NCBI RefSeq assembly: GCF_003688995.1
Contig: NZ_PENI01000013.1
Coordinates: forward strand, 161,975-225,974
Source of the DNA: Streptomyces shenzhenensis
Lineage (GTDB): Bacteria > Actinomycetota > Actinomycetes > Streptomycetales > Streptomycetaceae
Direction of reading: 5' to 3'
Length of the DNA stretch: 64,000 nt
The notes beneath the pieces are model-generated. The model was not told where the DNA came from and ran no database searches. It was given only the letters and a program-made list of their open reading frames with translations. Position 1 is the stretch's first letter, and each line of letters starts with the position of its first letter. Below, one piece after another: positions 42,682 to 50,440 of this stretch. Both the position numbers and the translations under genes were made by a program.

Positions 42682-44499
42682 CTACAGCTTCTGATCCGGG
42701 AGGGCGGTCCTGGTGTTGAGTGCCTCGTCCATGGACTCCTCCCGCCACCGCCTCAGCAGGTCGTGGAAGGCGACCGCGCCGTGCGGGTAGGCGACCGGCC
42801 CGTTCGGCCGGCCGCGACCCTCGGCGTTGTAGTAGCCGGGGGTGCATTCGGCGTGGAACCACTCGTGGTCGGGGGCGCCGTCGGCCAGGACGGCGATCCA
42901 GTCGTCCTCGGTCTCCCGGGAGGGTTCGATCAGGGCTCCCGCGGTCTCGGCGGCGACGACGAGTGCCGCGGCGTGGACGGCGTGCTCGTCCAGTACGTGT
43001 GTGTAGTTGACGCTGCTGGCGCTCTGCGTACCACCCAGCTGGATGAGGTTCGGGAAGCCGTTGCTGGTGAAACCGTGCAGCGTGCGCGGTCCCCGCTCCC
43101 GCCACGCGTCCTGCAACTTGACGCCCTGTCGGCCTCGTACGGGCAGCCGGCCCGAGTGGATGCCGGAGACACCGACGGAGAAGCCGGTGGCGAAGACGAG
43201 GCAGTCCAGTTCGTACTCGGTGTCCCCGACGACGACCCCGCGCTCGGTCATCCGCTCGATGCCGTGGGTGTCCGCGGTGTCGACCAGGGTGACGTTGTCA
43301 CGGTTGAACGCCTGGAGGTAGAAGTCGGAGAAGGTCGGGCGCTTGCAGGCGTACCGGTACCAGGGCTTGAGCTTCTCCGCCGTTTCCGGATCCGTGACGA
43401 TCTGCTCGACCCGGGCGCGGATCTCGTTCATCTTGACGGCGTCCGCGGCCTCGTAGGCCGCCTCGAAGGCCGCTCGGTCGCCCTGGCGGCGGAAGCTCGG
43501 CAGGAGCTTCTCCAGAAGGCCCGCCGACGCGGTCCACCGGTCCGCCACGAGATCCTCGTCGGTGGTCTCGCCCGCGACGATCCGCAGGAAGTTGTCGCGC
43601 CGTTCCCTCGCCCAGCCCGGGCGGCCGGCGCCGACGTCCTCAGCGGTGGTACGGCGGTTGCCGCGCTCGTCCACGGTGGAGGGGGTGCGCTGGAAGACAT
43701 AGAGGTGTCCGGCGTCCTCGGCCAGCTTCGGGACGACCTGGATGCCGGTGGCGCCGGTGCCGACCACGCCCACGCGCTTGCCCGCAAGGCCCGTGAGGCC
43801 GCCGTCCGGGGTGCCGCCCGTGTAGTCGTAGTCCCAGCGTGACGTGTGGAAGGTGTGCCCCTTGAAGGTCTCGATGCCGGGAATGCCCGGGAGCTTCAGC
43901 TCGGACAGGGTGCCGGTGGCCGTGATGACGTACGTGGCCCGGAACGTGTCACCCCGGTCGGTCGTGACGATCCACGCCTCGGAGGTGTCGTCCCAGGTCA
44001 GAGACGTGACGGAGGTGGAGAACAGGGCGTCAGCGCAGAGGTCGAACTTCTCGGCGATCCGCACCGCGTGCCGGCGGATCTCCTCACCGGGCGCGTATTT
44101 CCACTCCGGGACGTATCCGGTCTCGTCGAGCAGCGGCAGGTACACGTGTGACTCGACGTCACAGTGGATGCCGGGGTACCGGTTCCAGTACCAGGTTCCC
44201 CCGAAGTCACCGCCCGTCTCGATGACGCGGACGCGTTCGACGCCCCGCTGACGCAGCCGCGCCCCCGCGAGGATGCCGCCGAATCCGCCGCCGACGACCG
44301 CGACGTCCACCTTGTCGCGCACCGGCTCGCGCTCGGCGGCCTCTCCCGCGTACGGGTCGGCGGCGTAGTAGCCGAACTCGGCGTCGGCGCCGAGATACTG
44401 CCGGACGCCGTCGGGCCGTACCCGTCGCTCCCGTTCGCTCCGATAACGCTTCCGCAGGTCGGCGAGTGCCTCGGTGGACAGCATGTGTGAATTCGCCAT
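42682..44499 (-). CDS. Baeyer-Villiger-type flavin monooxygenase
   Basis: A 605-residue FAD/NADPH enzyme that should insert oxygen next to a ketone to give an ester or lactone. The FAD motif VAVVGGGFGGILAGARL is at about 66-82, the NADPH motif VGVVGTGATGIQVV at about 248-261, and the Baeyer-Villiger fingerprint FKGHTFHTSRW at 212-222 (F-x-G-x-x-x-H-x-x-x-W). GGTWYWNRYPGIHCDVES is another family mark. An N-terminal extension of about 60 residues resembles 4-hydroxyacetophenone-type enzymes. ATG 44499 is used; the binding site is weak. Divergent from an exported lactonase across a palindromic operator. Confidence 0.92.
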   Translation of the reverse strand: MANSHMLSTEALADLRKRYRSERERRVRPDGVRQYLGADAEFGYYAADPYAGEAAEREPVRDKVDVAVVGGGFGGILAGARLRQRGVERVRVIETGGDFGGTWYWNRYPGIHCDVESHVYLPLLDETGYVPEWKYAPGEEIRRHAVRIAEKFDLCADALFSTSVTSLTWDDTSEAWIVTTDRGDTFRATYVITATGTLSELKLPGIPGIETFKGHTFHTSRWDYDYTGGTPDGGLTGLAGKRVGVVGTGATGIQVVPKLAEDAGHLYVFQRTPSTVDERGNRRTTAEDVGAGRPGWARERRDNFLRIVAGETTDEDLVADRWTASAGLLEKLLPSFRRQGDRAAFEAAYEAADAVKMNEIRARVEQIVTDPETAEKLKPWYRYACKRPTFSDFYLQAFNRDNVTLVDTADTHGIERMTERGVVVGDTEYELDCLVFATGFSVGVSGIHSGRLPVRGRQGVKLQDAWRERGPRTLHGFTSNGFPNLIQLGGTQSASSVNYTHVLDEHAVHAAALVVAAETAGALIEPSRETEDDWIAVLADGAPDHEWFHAECTPGYYNAEGRGRPNGPVAYPHGAVAFHDLLRRWREESMDEALNTRTALPDQKL

Positions 44500-44603
44500 G
44501 TGGGGGAACCTGTTCCTTCCGGTTCGCTGCGATGCAGCCACCTCACCCATGAAGTGGGCGAGAAGTCACGGGACTTGAGCAGCCATGCACTACGGTAACA
44601 AGT

Positions 44604-44623
44604 ACCGGACAGCGTTGTCCGGT
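44604..44623. promoter_or_regulatory. Perfect 20-bp operator between monooxygenase and lactonase
   Basis: ACCGGACA (44604-44611), four-base centre, TGTCCGGT (44616-44623): a perfect 8-4-8 inverted repeat in the 171-bp divergent gap. GTAAC before it and GTTAC after it extend the symmetry loosely. This is the size and form of a TetR-family operator; the TetR gene at 45709-46302 follows the lactonase gene and is the obvious candidate regulator. Confidence 0.75.
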
Positions 44624-44670
44624 TACTGTGGCGGTTGCTTCCGCATACTCGGACAGGAAGTGTGATTGAC

Positions 44671-45696
44671 ATGCGACGACTCTCGATCCGCCCCTTCGCC
44701 GGGCTCACCGCGGTCGGTGTGCTGGCCCTCACCGGGTGCGGTACGCAGACCGGTGGATCCGCCATCGACGCGGCGGCCGGCGCCGGCGGGGACCGCACCA
44801 TCCGTGCGCAGAAGGTGATGCAGCTGACGCAGGTGCACGAGCAGACCGGGATGACCTTGCTGGAGGGTCCGGTCCTCGACGAGGACGGCACGCTGCTCGT
44901 CGTCGATGTCACCGCTCCCGCCGGGGAACCGAAGGTGCTGCGCGTCGACGTCCGGAAGAAGACCTCACGGAAGGTCCACACCGACGACCGCGGCGCCTAC
45001 ACCTCGGCCCAGTTCAGCCCCTACGACGGGCGCATCTACCTCACCGACTTCGCCCACGGTGACATCGTGAGTCTGGCCCCGGACGGCAGTGACGTGCGGA
45101 CCTTCTTCTCCGGCGAGGTCGACGGCGCGCGGATGAACCCCGACGACCTCGCCTTCGACCGGGAGGGCAACCTGTACATCAGTGACTCACGCGGTATGTC
45201 CGAGGGCGAGGCGAAGGGCCGCGTGGTACGGATCGACCGCGCAGGGAAGGACGCCACTGTCCTGGCGGACGACCTGGCCGCGCCGAACGGCATCTCGTTC
45301 GACGTGGACTACCGCGGGCTGTGGTTCAGCGAGTTGACGCAGAACCGCATCTCCTACCTCCGCCTCGACGGCGAGGGCAGGGTCGTGTCCCGGCACACCG
45401 CCATCCGGGTCGACGGCGGGATCGCGCAGACCGACTCGATCGCCGTGGACGCGGACGGCAACCTCTACCAGGGTCTGCACGGCAGGCCCGCGATGGCGGT
45501 CTACAGCAAGAACGGTGAACGCCTGGCGACCGTGGAGGTACCCGCCCGCGCCGCCGAAGGGCTCGAATCGGCGACCAACGTGGCCATCACGCCCGGCGGG
45601 ACGAAGGCGTACATGACCGTCAGCGGGCCCGCCGGGGGCTATGTGTACACATTCGACGCGCTGGCAAAGGGGATCCGCCAGTCCAACGGCGGCTGA
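44671..45696 (+). CDS. SMP-30/gluconolactonase-type lipoprotein
   Basis: A 341-residue exported lipoprotein (signal peptide, lipobox L-T-G-C with Cys23) with the six-bladed propeller of SMP-30/Drp35-type lactonases. Marks are LLEGPVLDEDGTLLVVDVTA (with the metal-ligand Glu), MNPDDLAFDREGNLYISDSR, LAAPNGISFDVDYRGLWFSE with the metal-ligand Asn, and TDSIAVDADGNLYQGLHG with the catalytic-type Asp. Predicted reaction: hydrolysis of a lactone or ester outside the cell. It could act on the product of the divergent monooxygenase. ATG 44671 is used; GTG 44662 is possible and closer to the AGGA. Confidence 0.88.
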   Translation: MRRLSIRPFAGLTAVGVLALTGCGTQTGGSAIDAAAGAGGDRTIRAQKVMQLTQVHEQTGMTLLEGPVLDEDGTLLVVDVTAPAGEPKVLRVDVRKKTSRKVHTDDRGAYTSAQFSPYDGRIYLTDFAHGDIVSLAPDGSDVRTFFSGEVDGARMNPDDLAFDREGNLYISDSRGMSEGEAKGRVVRIDRAGKDATVLADDLAAPNGISFDVDYRGLWFSELTQNRISYLRLDGEGRVVSRHTAIRVDGGIAQTDSIAVDADGNLYQGLHGRPAMAVYSKNGERLATVEVPARAAEGLESATNVAITPGGTKAYMTVSGPAGGYVYTFDALAKGIRQSNGG

Positions 45697-45708
45697 CACC
45701 CCCGCCAC

Positions 45709-46302
45709 TCACCCCTCGAAGGGCCGCACCGCTCCCACCTCGACACCGAGCAGCCGCCACGCCGTCAGTGCCCGGCGTTCCCGCTGCTCGCGAGTGGGGC
45801 CGGTGACGGCGCCCGAGACCATGCTGACCGCGATCATGAGGTCATCGGGCGCCCCGGCGAGCCGATGCCCGTCCGGCAGATGCCTGCGCAGGGCTCGCTC
45901 GACCCGCTGGGCCAGGGTCAGGGCGTAGGCGGGGGTGCCGGAGTGGCTGCCCGCCTCATCGGCGTGCAGGACACCGACGAAAGCGGCCGACTCCGTCTGA
46001 TGCCAGGTCAGCACGCCGAGGACCTGGGCGATGTCCGTGCCGTCCGCTGCCGCCGCCAGCTCGATCTGCCGGACGTTCTCCTCCAGTACGGCGAGCGCCA
46101 GCGTGGCCCGGTCGGGGAAATGCCGGTACAGGACGGCCTGTCCGACGCCGGCCCGGCGTGCGATCGCGGACAGCGGAGCCCGCACGCCGGACTCCGTGTA
46201 GATCTCCCTCGCGGCGGTGACAAGGGCAGCCCGGTTGCGCGCGGCGGCCTTCGGCCCGTCGTTCGCGGGCCGCCGCTCGTCAGGGAGGGGTCGCCGTGTC
46301 AC
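45709..46302 (-). CDS. TetR-family transcriptional regulator
   Basis: A 197-residue TetR regulator: AALVTAAREIYTESGVRAPL then SAIARRAGVGQAVLYRHFPD make up the HTH, followed by a C-terminal ligand domain (TWHQTESAAFVGVLHADEAG). It converges on the lactonase gene with a 12-bp gap and is the likely repressor of the monooxygenase/lactonase promoters. The start GTG 46302 begins at VTRRPLPDERR and has no evident ribosome binding site, so it may be leaderless; the longer open frame upstream overlaps a candidate RNA and is not coding in appearance. Confidence 0.88.
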   Translation of the reverse strand: MTRRPLPDERRPANDGPKAAARNRAALVTAAREIYTESGVRAPLSAIARRAGVGQAVLYRHFPDRATLALAVLEENVRQIELAAAADGTDIAQVLGVLTWHQTESAAFVGVLHADEAGSHSGTPAYALTLAQRVERALRRHLPDGHRLAGAPDDLMIAVSMVSGAVTGPTREQRERRALTAWRLLGVEVGAVRPFEG

Positions 46303-46435
46303 GCCGTGAGGATATCGGACCGGATCAGACACGGTTCGGGCCTCTCTCCCGAGGCGGCCGGAGCGCGCGGCTGCGGTGCCCGGTCTGCCGGTGCCGCACG
46401 CCTTGACCATGGCTGTCCGCAACGGGGACAAACGT

Positions 46436-46472
46436 GTGAGGGGCCGTCCGCACACTGCGGACAGCCCCTCAC
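46436..46472 (-). terminator. Strong hairpin terminator downstream of the candidate RNA
   Basis: Seventeen-base arms (46436-46452 and 46456-46472, one G-U pair on the minus strand) with a three-base loop, followed on the minus strand by a short GTTTGT. It ends the candidate structured RNA directly upstream and lies 134 bp before the TetR start. Confidence 0.7.
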
Positions 46473-46583
46473 GATCGAGCGCCGGGCAGGCCTTGCACCT
46501 GCATCTCCCCGCAGGAAGCGGGACGTCTTTCCTTGGACCACCAACGCAGCACCAGCCAACCGGAGTTGCGGCGACCGGCTCTG
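46473..46583 (-). ncRNA. Candidate structured RNA (riboswitch-like leader or small RNA)
   Basis: The minus strand shows consecutive perfect hairpins: TTGG-TGGT-CCAA (46533-46544), CCCGC-TTCCT-GCGGG (46508-46522) and GCAGG-TGCAAGG-CCTGC (46486-46502). An outer stem is possible between GAGCCGG (46575-46581) and CCGGCGCTC (46477-46485). A -10-like TATGCT lies at 46589-46594 on that strand, and a strong terminator follows. No reading frame in the segment looks coding. The pattern resembles leader RNAs seen in Streptomyces, but I cannot assign an Rfam class; it does not fit tRNA, SRP RNA, or the SAM, TPP, FMN or cobalamin consensus. Confidence 0.45.
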
Positions 46584-46801
46584 GAACGAGCATACCCGGT
46601 CCGGCACACCGATCATCACACCGGCCACCGCAGGCCGGCGCCACCGGCACCCGCGCGGGTACCGCGTGACGTGTCACGGCCGCGCCTTACGGCCTTCCGA
46701 CCGCGAGCACGTCAGGATTTCGAACAAGGCTGAACGGGCGGCCCCTGCGGGCCGTACCCCTGAACGGATCACGAGACAGCTCCGCGGAAGGGAATTCCCT
46801 C

Positions 46802-47299
46802 ATGACCAGCGCATCGCTCCAGCTCACGGCGGGGCCGACCCGCCGTACCGTTGTCGCGGCGGCCGGAGCGGCGGGGCTCGCCGTCGCTCTGACCGCCTGC
46901 GGATCGGACAGCGGCTCCGGCTCGTCCGACCCGGCCGGCAGCACCGGCGCACAAGGCGACGGCGGTTCCGGTGGCGGCGGTTCGGGCGGTGGCGAGAACG
47001 CCGCGGCCGGCGGAGCCGTGCTCGCGAAGACCTCCGAGATCCCGGAGGGCGGCGGCAAGATCTTCAAGGACCAGGGCGTGGTGGTCACGCAGCCGGCGGC
47101 GGGCCAGTTCAAGGCGTTCTCGTCGAAGTGCACCCACCAGGGGTGTGCGGTGGGCAGCGTCGCCGACGGCGCGATCGTCTGCCCGTGCCACAACAGCAGG
47201 TTCTCCGTCGCGGACGGCAAGGTGCAGAGCGGTCCGGCCACCCAGCCGCTGCCCGCCCAGAACATCACGGTGTCCGGGGACGAGATCACGCTCGCGTGA
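46802..47299 (+). CDS. Rieske [2Fe-2S] lipoprotein
   Basis: A 165-residue exported Rieske protein. The N-terminus has a Tat-like twin arginine (GPTRRTVVAAAGAAGL) and a lipobox-type T-A-C (Cys33), then a Gly/Ser-rich linker of about 45 residues. The Rieske domain carries both cluster motifs: FSSKCTHQGCAVGSV and IVCPCHNSRFSVADGKV, so two Cys and two His ligands are intact. It resembles stand-alone extracytoplasmic Rieske proteins common in Streptomyces; no cytochrome partner lies next to it. Start ATG 46802 with GGAAGGGA upstream. Redox role outside the membrane is inferred. Confidence 0.92.
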   Translation: MTSASLQLTAGPTRRTVVAAAGAAGLAVALTACGSDSGSGSSDPAGSTGAQGDGGSGGGGSGGGENAAAGGAVLAKTSEIPEGGGKIFKDQGVVVTQPAAGQFKAFSSKCTHQGCAVGSVADGAIVCPCHNSRFSVADGKVQSGPATQPLPAQNITVSGDEITLA

Positions 47300-47302
47300 G
47301 GT

Positions 47303-47944
47303 TCAGGACCCGCGCCGCCGTCTGAGGCAGCCGAGCACCTCCTCGGTGGTCGCGACCGTGGCGACCAGCGCGAGAGTGTGCCGGATCATCGCGGGGGTGT
47401 AGTCGGCGGGCACCCCCGCGATGGCGTCGGCGGGCACGACCACGGTGTAGCCGTGGTTCACGGCGTCGAAGACCGCGTTGGGGATCGCGACGTTGGCCGA
47501 GACACCGGTGACGATCAGCGTGCGGCAGCCCAGATTGCGCAGCAGCGCGTCGACCTCGGTGCCCTGGATGGGCGACAGGCCGTGCAGGCGCCGTACCACG
47601 ATGTCCTGCTCGGCCACCTCGATCGGGGGCGCGACGCGCACCGCGGTGGTTCCGGTCAACTGCTGCACGGGCAGCCGTTCGGCGGCGCGGAACAGCCGTG
47701 CGTTGCGGCCGGCGCCCCGGCCGTCCGGGCGGCGCTCGGCGATGGCGTGGATCACCTGGACGCCGCTGTCGTGCGCGGCGGCGACGAGCCGGGCGACATT
47801 GCCGAGGGCGCCCGACGAGCGGGCCGCCCTGGCGAGTTCGGGCAGCGCGCCGTCGGGTCCCACGACGCCCTGCTGGCACTCCACGGTGAGCAGCACGGTG
47901 GCCGTGGGATCGAGGAGTTCACTGAGCCGTTCCGAGGACGGCAC
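47303..47944 (-). CDS. Isochorismatase-fold protein lacking the catalytic cysteine
   Basis: A 213-residue protein with the isochorismatase/cysteine hydrolase fold: TVLLTVECQQGVVGPDG at the start, and GCRTLIVTGVSANVAIPNAV then FDAVNHGYTVVVPADAIAGV. In active hydrolases the segment reads V-T-G-V-x-x-x-x-C; here Ala (about residue 153) stands in that place. The N-terminal catalytic Asp position is Glu22. The family subgroup may therefore bind rather than cleave its ligand, or use another chemistry. Start GTG 47944 behind AAGGGGG. Convergent with the Rieske gene and divergent from a PPOX gene. Confidence 0.85.
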   Translation of the reverse strand: MPSSERLSELLDPTATVLLTVECQQGVVGPDGALPELARAARSSGALGNVARLVAAAHDSGVQVIHAIAERRPDGRGAGRNARLFRAAERLPVQQLTGTTAVRVAPPIEVAEQDIVVRRLHGLSPIQGTEVDALLRNLGCRTLIVTGVSANVAIPNAVFDAVNHGYTVVVPADAIAGVPADYTPAMIRHTLALVATVATTEEVLGCLRRRRGS

Positions 47945-48018
47945 GACGCCCCCTTTCGCCGAGGTGCGGGGCGGGCGAGACTAACCAGCATTGCCCGAGA
48001 GGGGAAGAAGGGGGCCGT

Positions 48019-48486
48019 ATGACCGTCGCTCAACGCCGGGGCCGGAAGATCATGATGACGCCCGGTGAACTGGACGCGTTCCTCACCGGCCAGCGCACCT
48101 GCCGGGTCGCCACCGTCTCCGCGGACGGCGCGCCGCACGTCAGTGCGCTCTGGTTCGCCTGGGACGGCACCTCGTTGTGGCTGTACTCGGTGGTGCGCAG
48201 CAAGCGGTGGTCCGAGCTGCGCCGCGATCCGCGGGTGGCGGTCGTGGTGGACTCGGGCGAGGAGTACGACCAACTGCGCGGTGTCGAGCTGTCCGGCACC
48301 GTGGAGTTCGTCGGCGAGATCCCACGCACCGGCGAGCTGCGCGCCGAACTCGACACTCCGGAGACCCTGTTCGCCCGCAAGAACTTCGGCCTCGACGAGA
48401 TGCCGCACGACGGCCGGCACGCCTGGGCGCGGCTGACCCCGGAGAAGATCGTCTCCTGGGACTTCCGCAAACTGGGCATGTCCTAG
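48019..48486 (+). CDS. PPOX-class (FMN/F420-binding) protein
   Basis: A 155-residue split-barrel flavoprotein of the pyridoxamine 5'-phosphate oxidase-like superfamily, in the group often linked to F420. Visible marks are LTGQRTCRVATVSADGAPHV, SALWFAWDGTSLWLYSV, VRSKRWSELRRDPRVAVVVD and the terminal FRKLGMS. Such proteins reduce small molecules or quinones with FMNH2 or F420H2; the cofactor cannot be told from sequence alone. Start ATG 48019 has AAGGGGG upstream. Converges on a LysR gene with a 17-bp gap. Confidence 0.88.
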   Translation: MTVAQRRGRKIMMTPGELDAFLTGQRTCRVATVSADGAPHVSALWFAWDGTSLWLYSVVRSKRWSELRRDPRVAVVVDSGEEYDQLRGVELSGTVEFVGEIPRTGELRAELDTPETLFARKNFGLDEMPHDGRHAWARLTPEKIVSWDFRKLGMS

Positions 48487-48503
48487 GCCGGCTCGCCCTG
48501 GGC

Positions 48504-49406
48504 TCAGCCCACCGTCTCCGCTGCCATCCGCAGCGCCTGGACCGCCGCCCGGATCGACGGACGGCGGTCGGCGTCGGCCCGCCAGACGACGTACACATGA
48601 CGGCGCACCCGTTGGGTGAGCGGGACCATGACGACACCGGGCGGCACCGGGTGACGGCCCAGCCGTGGGGCGATGCACACGCCCAACCCGGAGGCGACCA
48701 GGCCCAGTTGGGTGTGGGTCTCGGCGGCGCGGTGGCCGACGATCGGTTCGACGCCCCGCGAGCGCAGCGTGAAGATCAGCCACTCGTGGCAGAACTCGCC
48801 CTCGCCCCAGGTGATCCACTCGTCGTCGGCGAACTCCCCGAGGTCCACCTCCGCGCGCTCCGCGTGCCGGTGTCCTGCGGGCATGGCGACATCGGCGGGA
48901 TCGTCCAGCAGGGGCGCCTTCACCAGCCCGTCCGGGACCGGCATCGGCTTGTTGTACCAGTCCAGGACGACGGCGAGGTCGAGGTCGCCACGCACCACCC
49001 CGGCTACGCCGTTCTCCGGTTCCAGCTCGCACGAGCGCACCCGCAGCGCCGGGTGCCGGGCGCGCAGGGCCGCGAGCGCGGTGGGGAACAGCCCGCGGGC
49101 CGCGGTCGGGAACGCGGAGAGCCGGAGTTCGCCGACGACCTGCCCGCGGTGCGCCTCCAGGTCGGACTGGGCCAGCTCCACCTGGGAGAGGATGCGGGCC
49201 GCGTGCTCGGAGAGCAGCCGGCCGGCGTCCGTGAGGCGCACGCCCCGCCCGTTCTTGGCGAGGAGCTGCTGCCCGACCTCCCGCTCCAGCTTGCCCAGCT
49301 GCTGCGAGACGGCGGAGGTGGTGACGTGCAGTGCCTCCGCGGCCCCGCTGACCGAGCCGTGCCGGGCGAGGGCGTCGAGGGTGCGCAGGCGCTCCAGGTT
49401 CAACAT
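48504..49406 (-). CDS. LysR-family transcriptional regulator
   Basis: A 300-residue complete LysR regulator. The HTH is LNLERLRTLDALARHGSVSG then AAEALHVTTSAVSQQLGKLE, and the effector domain contains LRLSAFPTAARGLFPTALAA, DLAVVLDWYNKPMPVPDGLV and LVASGLGVCIAPRLG. It is divergent from an EamA-type transporter, the usual layout for a LysR regulator and its target, and the 74-bp gap holds a perfect AATAC-N6-GTATT repeat. Confidence 0.93.
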   Translation of the reverse strand: MLNLERLRTLDALARHGSVSGAAEALHVTTSAVSQQLGKLEREVGQQLLAKNGRGVRLTDAGRLLSEHAARILSQVELAQSDLEAHRGQVVGELRLSAFPTAARGLFPTALAALRARHPALRVRSCELEPENGVAGVVRGDLDLAVVLDWYNKPMPVPDGLVKAPLLDDPADVAMPAGHRHAERAEVDLGEFADDEWITWGEGEFCHEWLIFTLRSRGVEPIVGHRAAETHTQLGLVASGLGVCIAPRLGRHPVPPGVVMVPLTQRVRRHVYVVWRADADRRPSIRAAVQALRMAAETVG

Positions 49407-49412
49407 GTAAGC

Positions 49413-49428
49413 AATACTAAGAGGTATT
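49413..49428. promoter_or_regulatory. LysR-type operator
   Basis: AATAC-TAAGAG-GTATT is a perfect 5-6-5 inverted repeat in the divergent gap between lysR-type and EamA genes. It is close to the T-N11-A form bound by LysR-type regulators. A second small palindrome GAAATTTC lies at 49435-49442. Control of both genes is inferred. Confidence 0.6.
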
Positions 49429-49480
49429 CGGTGAGAAATTTCGATTGTGCTACGAGGTGGGCTGCCGCATCGTTGCGCCC

Positions 49481-50440
49481 ATGAGCACCGTCACCACCCC
49501 CGGGGCCGGGGTCCGCCCCGCCGCCGTCCCCCGCGCCCGCCTCGACTGGCGCCTCCGGTTCGGCGCGCTGTCGCTGATCTGGGGCTTCAGCTTTCTGCTG
49601 ATCAAGGTGGGCACGGACGGCTACGCGCCGTTCCAGGTCACGCTGGGCCGGCTGGTGTTCGGTGCGGCGGTGCTCGTGGCGGCGATGGCGGTGAAGCGGG
49701 AGCGGCTGCCGCGCGGGGCGCGCACCTGGCTCCGGCTGACGGTCGCCGCGTTCCTGCTGAACGCCCTGCCCTTCTCCCTGTTCGCGTACGCGGAGCTGAC
49801 GATCCCGTCCACGCTGGCCGGCGTCTGCAACGCCACCTCGCCCCTGTGGGGCATGGCCCTGTCCCTGGTCGCCCTCTCCGAGGACCGTCCGACGCGGCTG
49901 CGGGTCGCGGGGCTCGGCCTCGGTTTCCTCGGGGTGCTGACCGTCCTCGGCGCCTGGCAGGGCTTCCACGGCCTGGACGCCACGGGTACGGCGATGGCGC
50001 TGCTGGCGTCGCTCAGCTATCCCGTCGGCTGGATCTACGTCCGCCGCACGCTGGCCGGGACCGGCCACTCGCATCTGTCGATGACGGGCGCGCAACTGCT
50101 CCTCGCGACGGTCCAACTGGCCGTCGTCACCCCCCTGTTCACCTCCTTCCCGAGCCGCTTCCCGCTCGTCCCGCTGCTCGCCGTCGCCGCGCTGGGCGCG
50201 CTCGGCACCGGTCTGGCCGTCCTCGTGCAGTACGGCCTGGTCGCCGAGGTCGGGCCCACGACGGCCCAGATGGTCACCTATTTCATCCCGGTCATCGCCA
50301 CCGCCGCGGGCGTCGCGATCCTGGGCGAGTCGCTGACCTGGACGACTCCGGTGGGGGCGGCGATCGTGCTGGCGGGCGCGGCCCTCACCCAGGCCCGCCC
50401 GAAACCCCGCACCCCGCGGCCGGAGGTAACGCCCGGCTAG
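49481..50440 (+). CDS. EamA/DMT-superfamily transporter
   Basis: A 319-residue membrane protein with ten hydrophobic helices in two repeated EamA halves: LIWGFSFLLIKVGTDGYAPF in the first and LLASLSYPVGWIYVRRTLAG in the second, followed by PTTAQMVTYFIPVIATAAGV and LGESLTWTTPVGAAIVLAGA. Members export amino acids, nucleosides or other metabolites. It is probably controlled by the divergent LysR regulator. ATG 49481 starts the protein proper; the stop overlaps the convergent MocR gene by four bases. Confidence 0.92.
   Translation: MSTVTTPGAGVRPAAVPRARLDWRLRFGALSLIWGFSFLLIKVGTDGYAPFQVTLGRLVFGAAVLVAAMAVKRERLPRGARTWLRLTVAAFLLNALPFSLFAYAELTIPSTLAGVCNATSPLWGMALSLVALSEDRPTRLRVAGLGLGFLGVLTVLGAWQGFHGLDATGTAMALLASLSYPVGWIYVRRTLAGTGHSHLSMTGAQLLLATVQLAVVTPLFTSFPSRFPLVPLLAVAALGALGTGLAVLVQYGLVAEVGPTTAQMVTYFIPVIATAAGVAILGESLTWTTPVGAAIVLAGAALTQARPKPRTPRPEVTPG

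Noticed and set aside
46486..46545. tRNA gene on the minus strand
   Set aside because: One hairpin looks like a T arm (5-bp stem, 7-base loop), but there is no matching 7-bp acceptor stem, the anticodon-like loop has five bases and the loop lacks the TTC consensus.
46473..46583. Cobalamin riboswitch
   Set aside because: A GGTGCAA-containing hairpin recalls the P5 loop, but the adjoining CCCGCCACTG-type core is missing.
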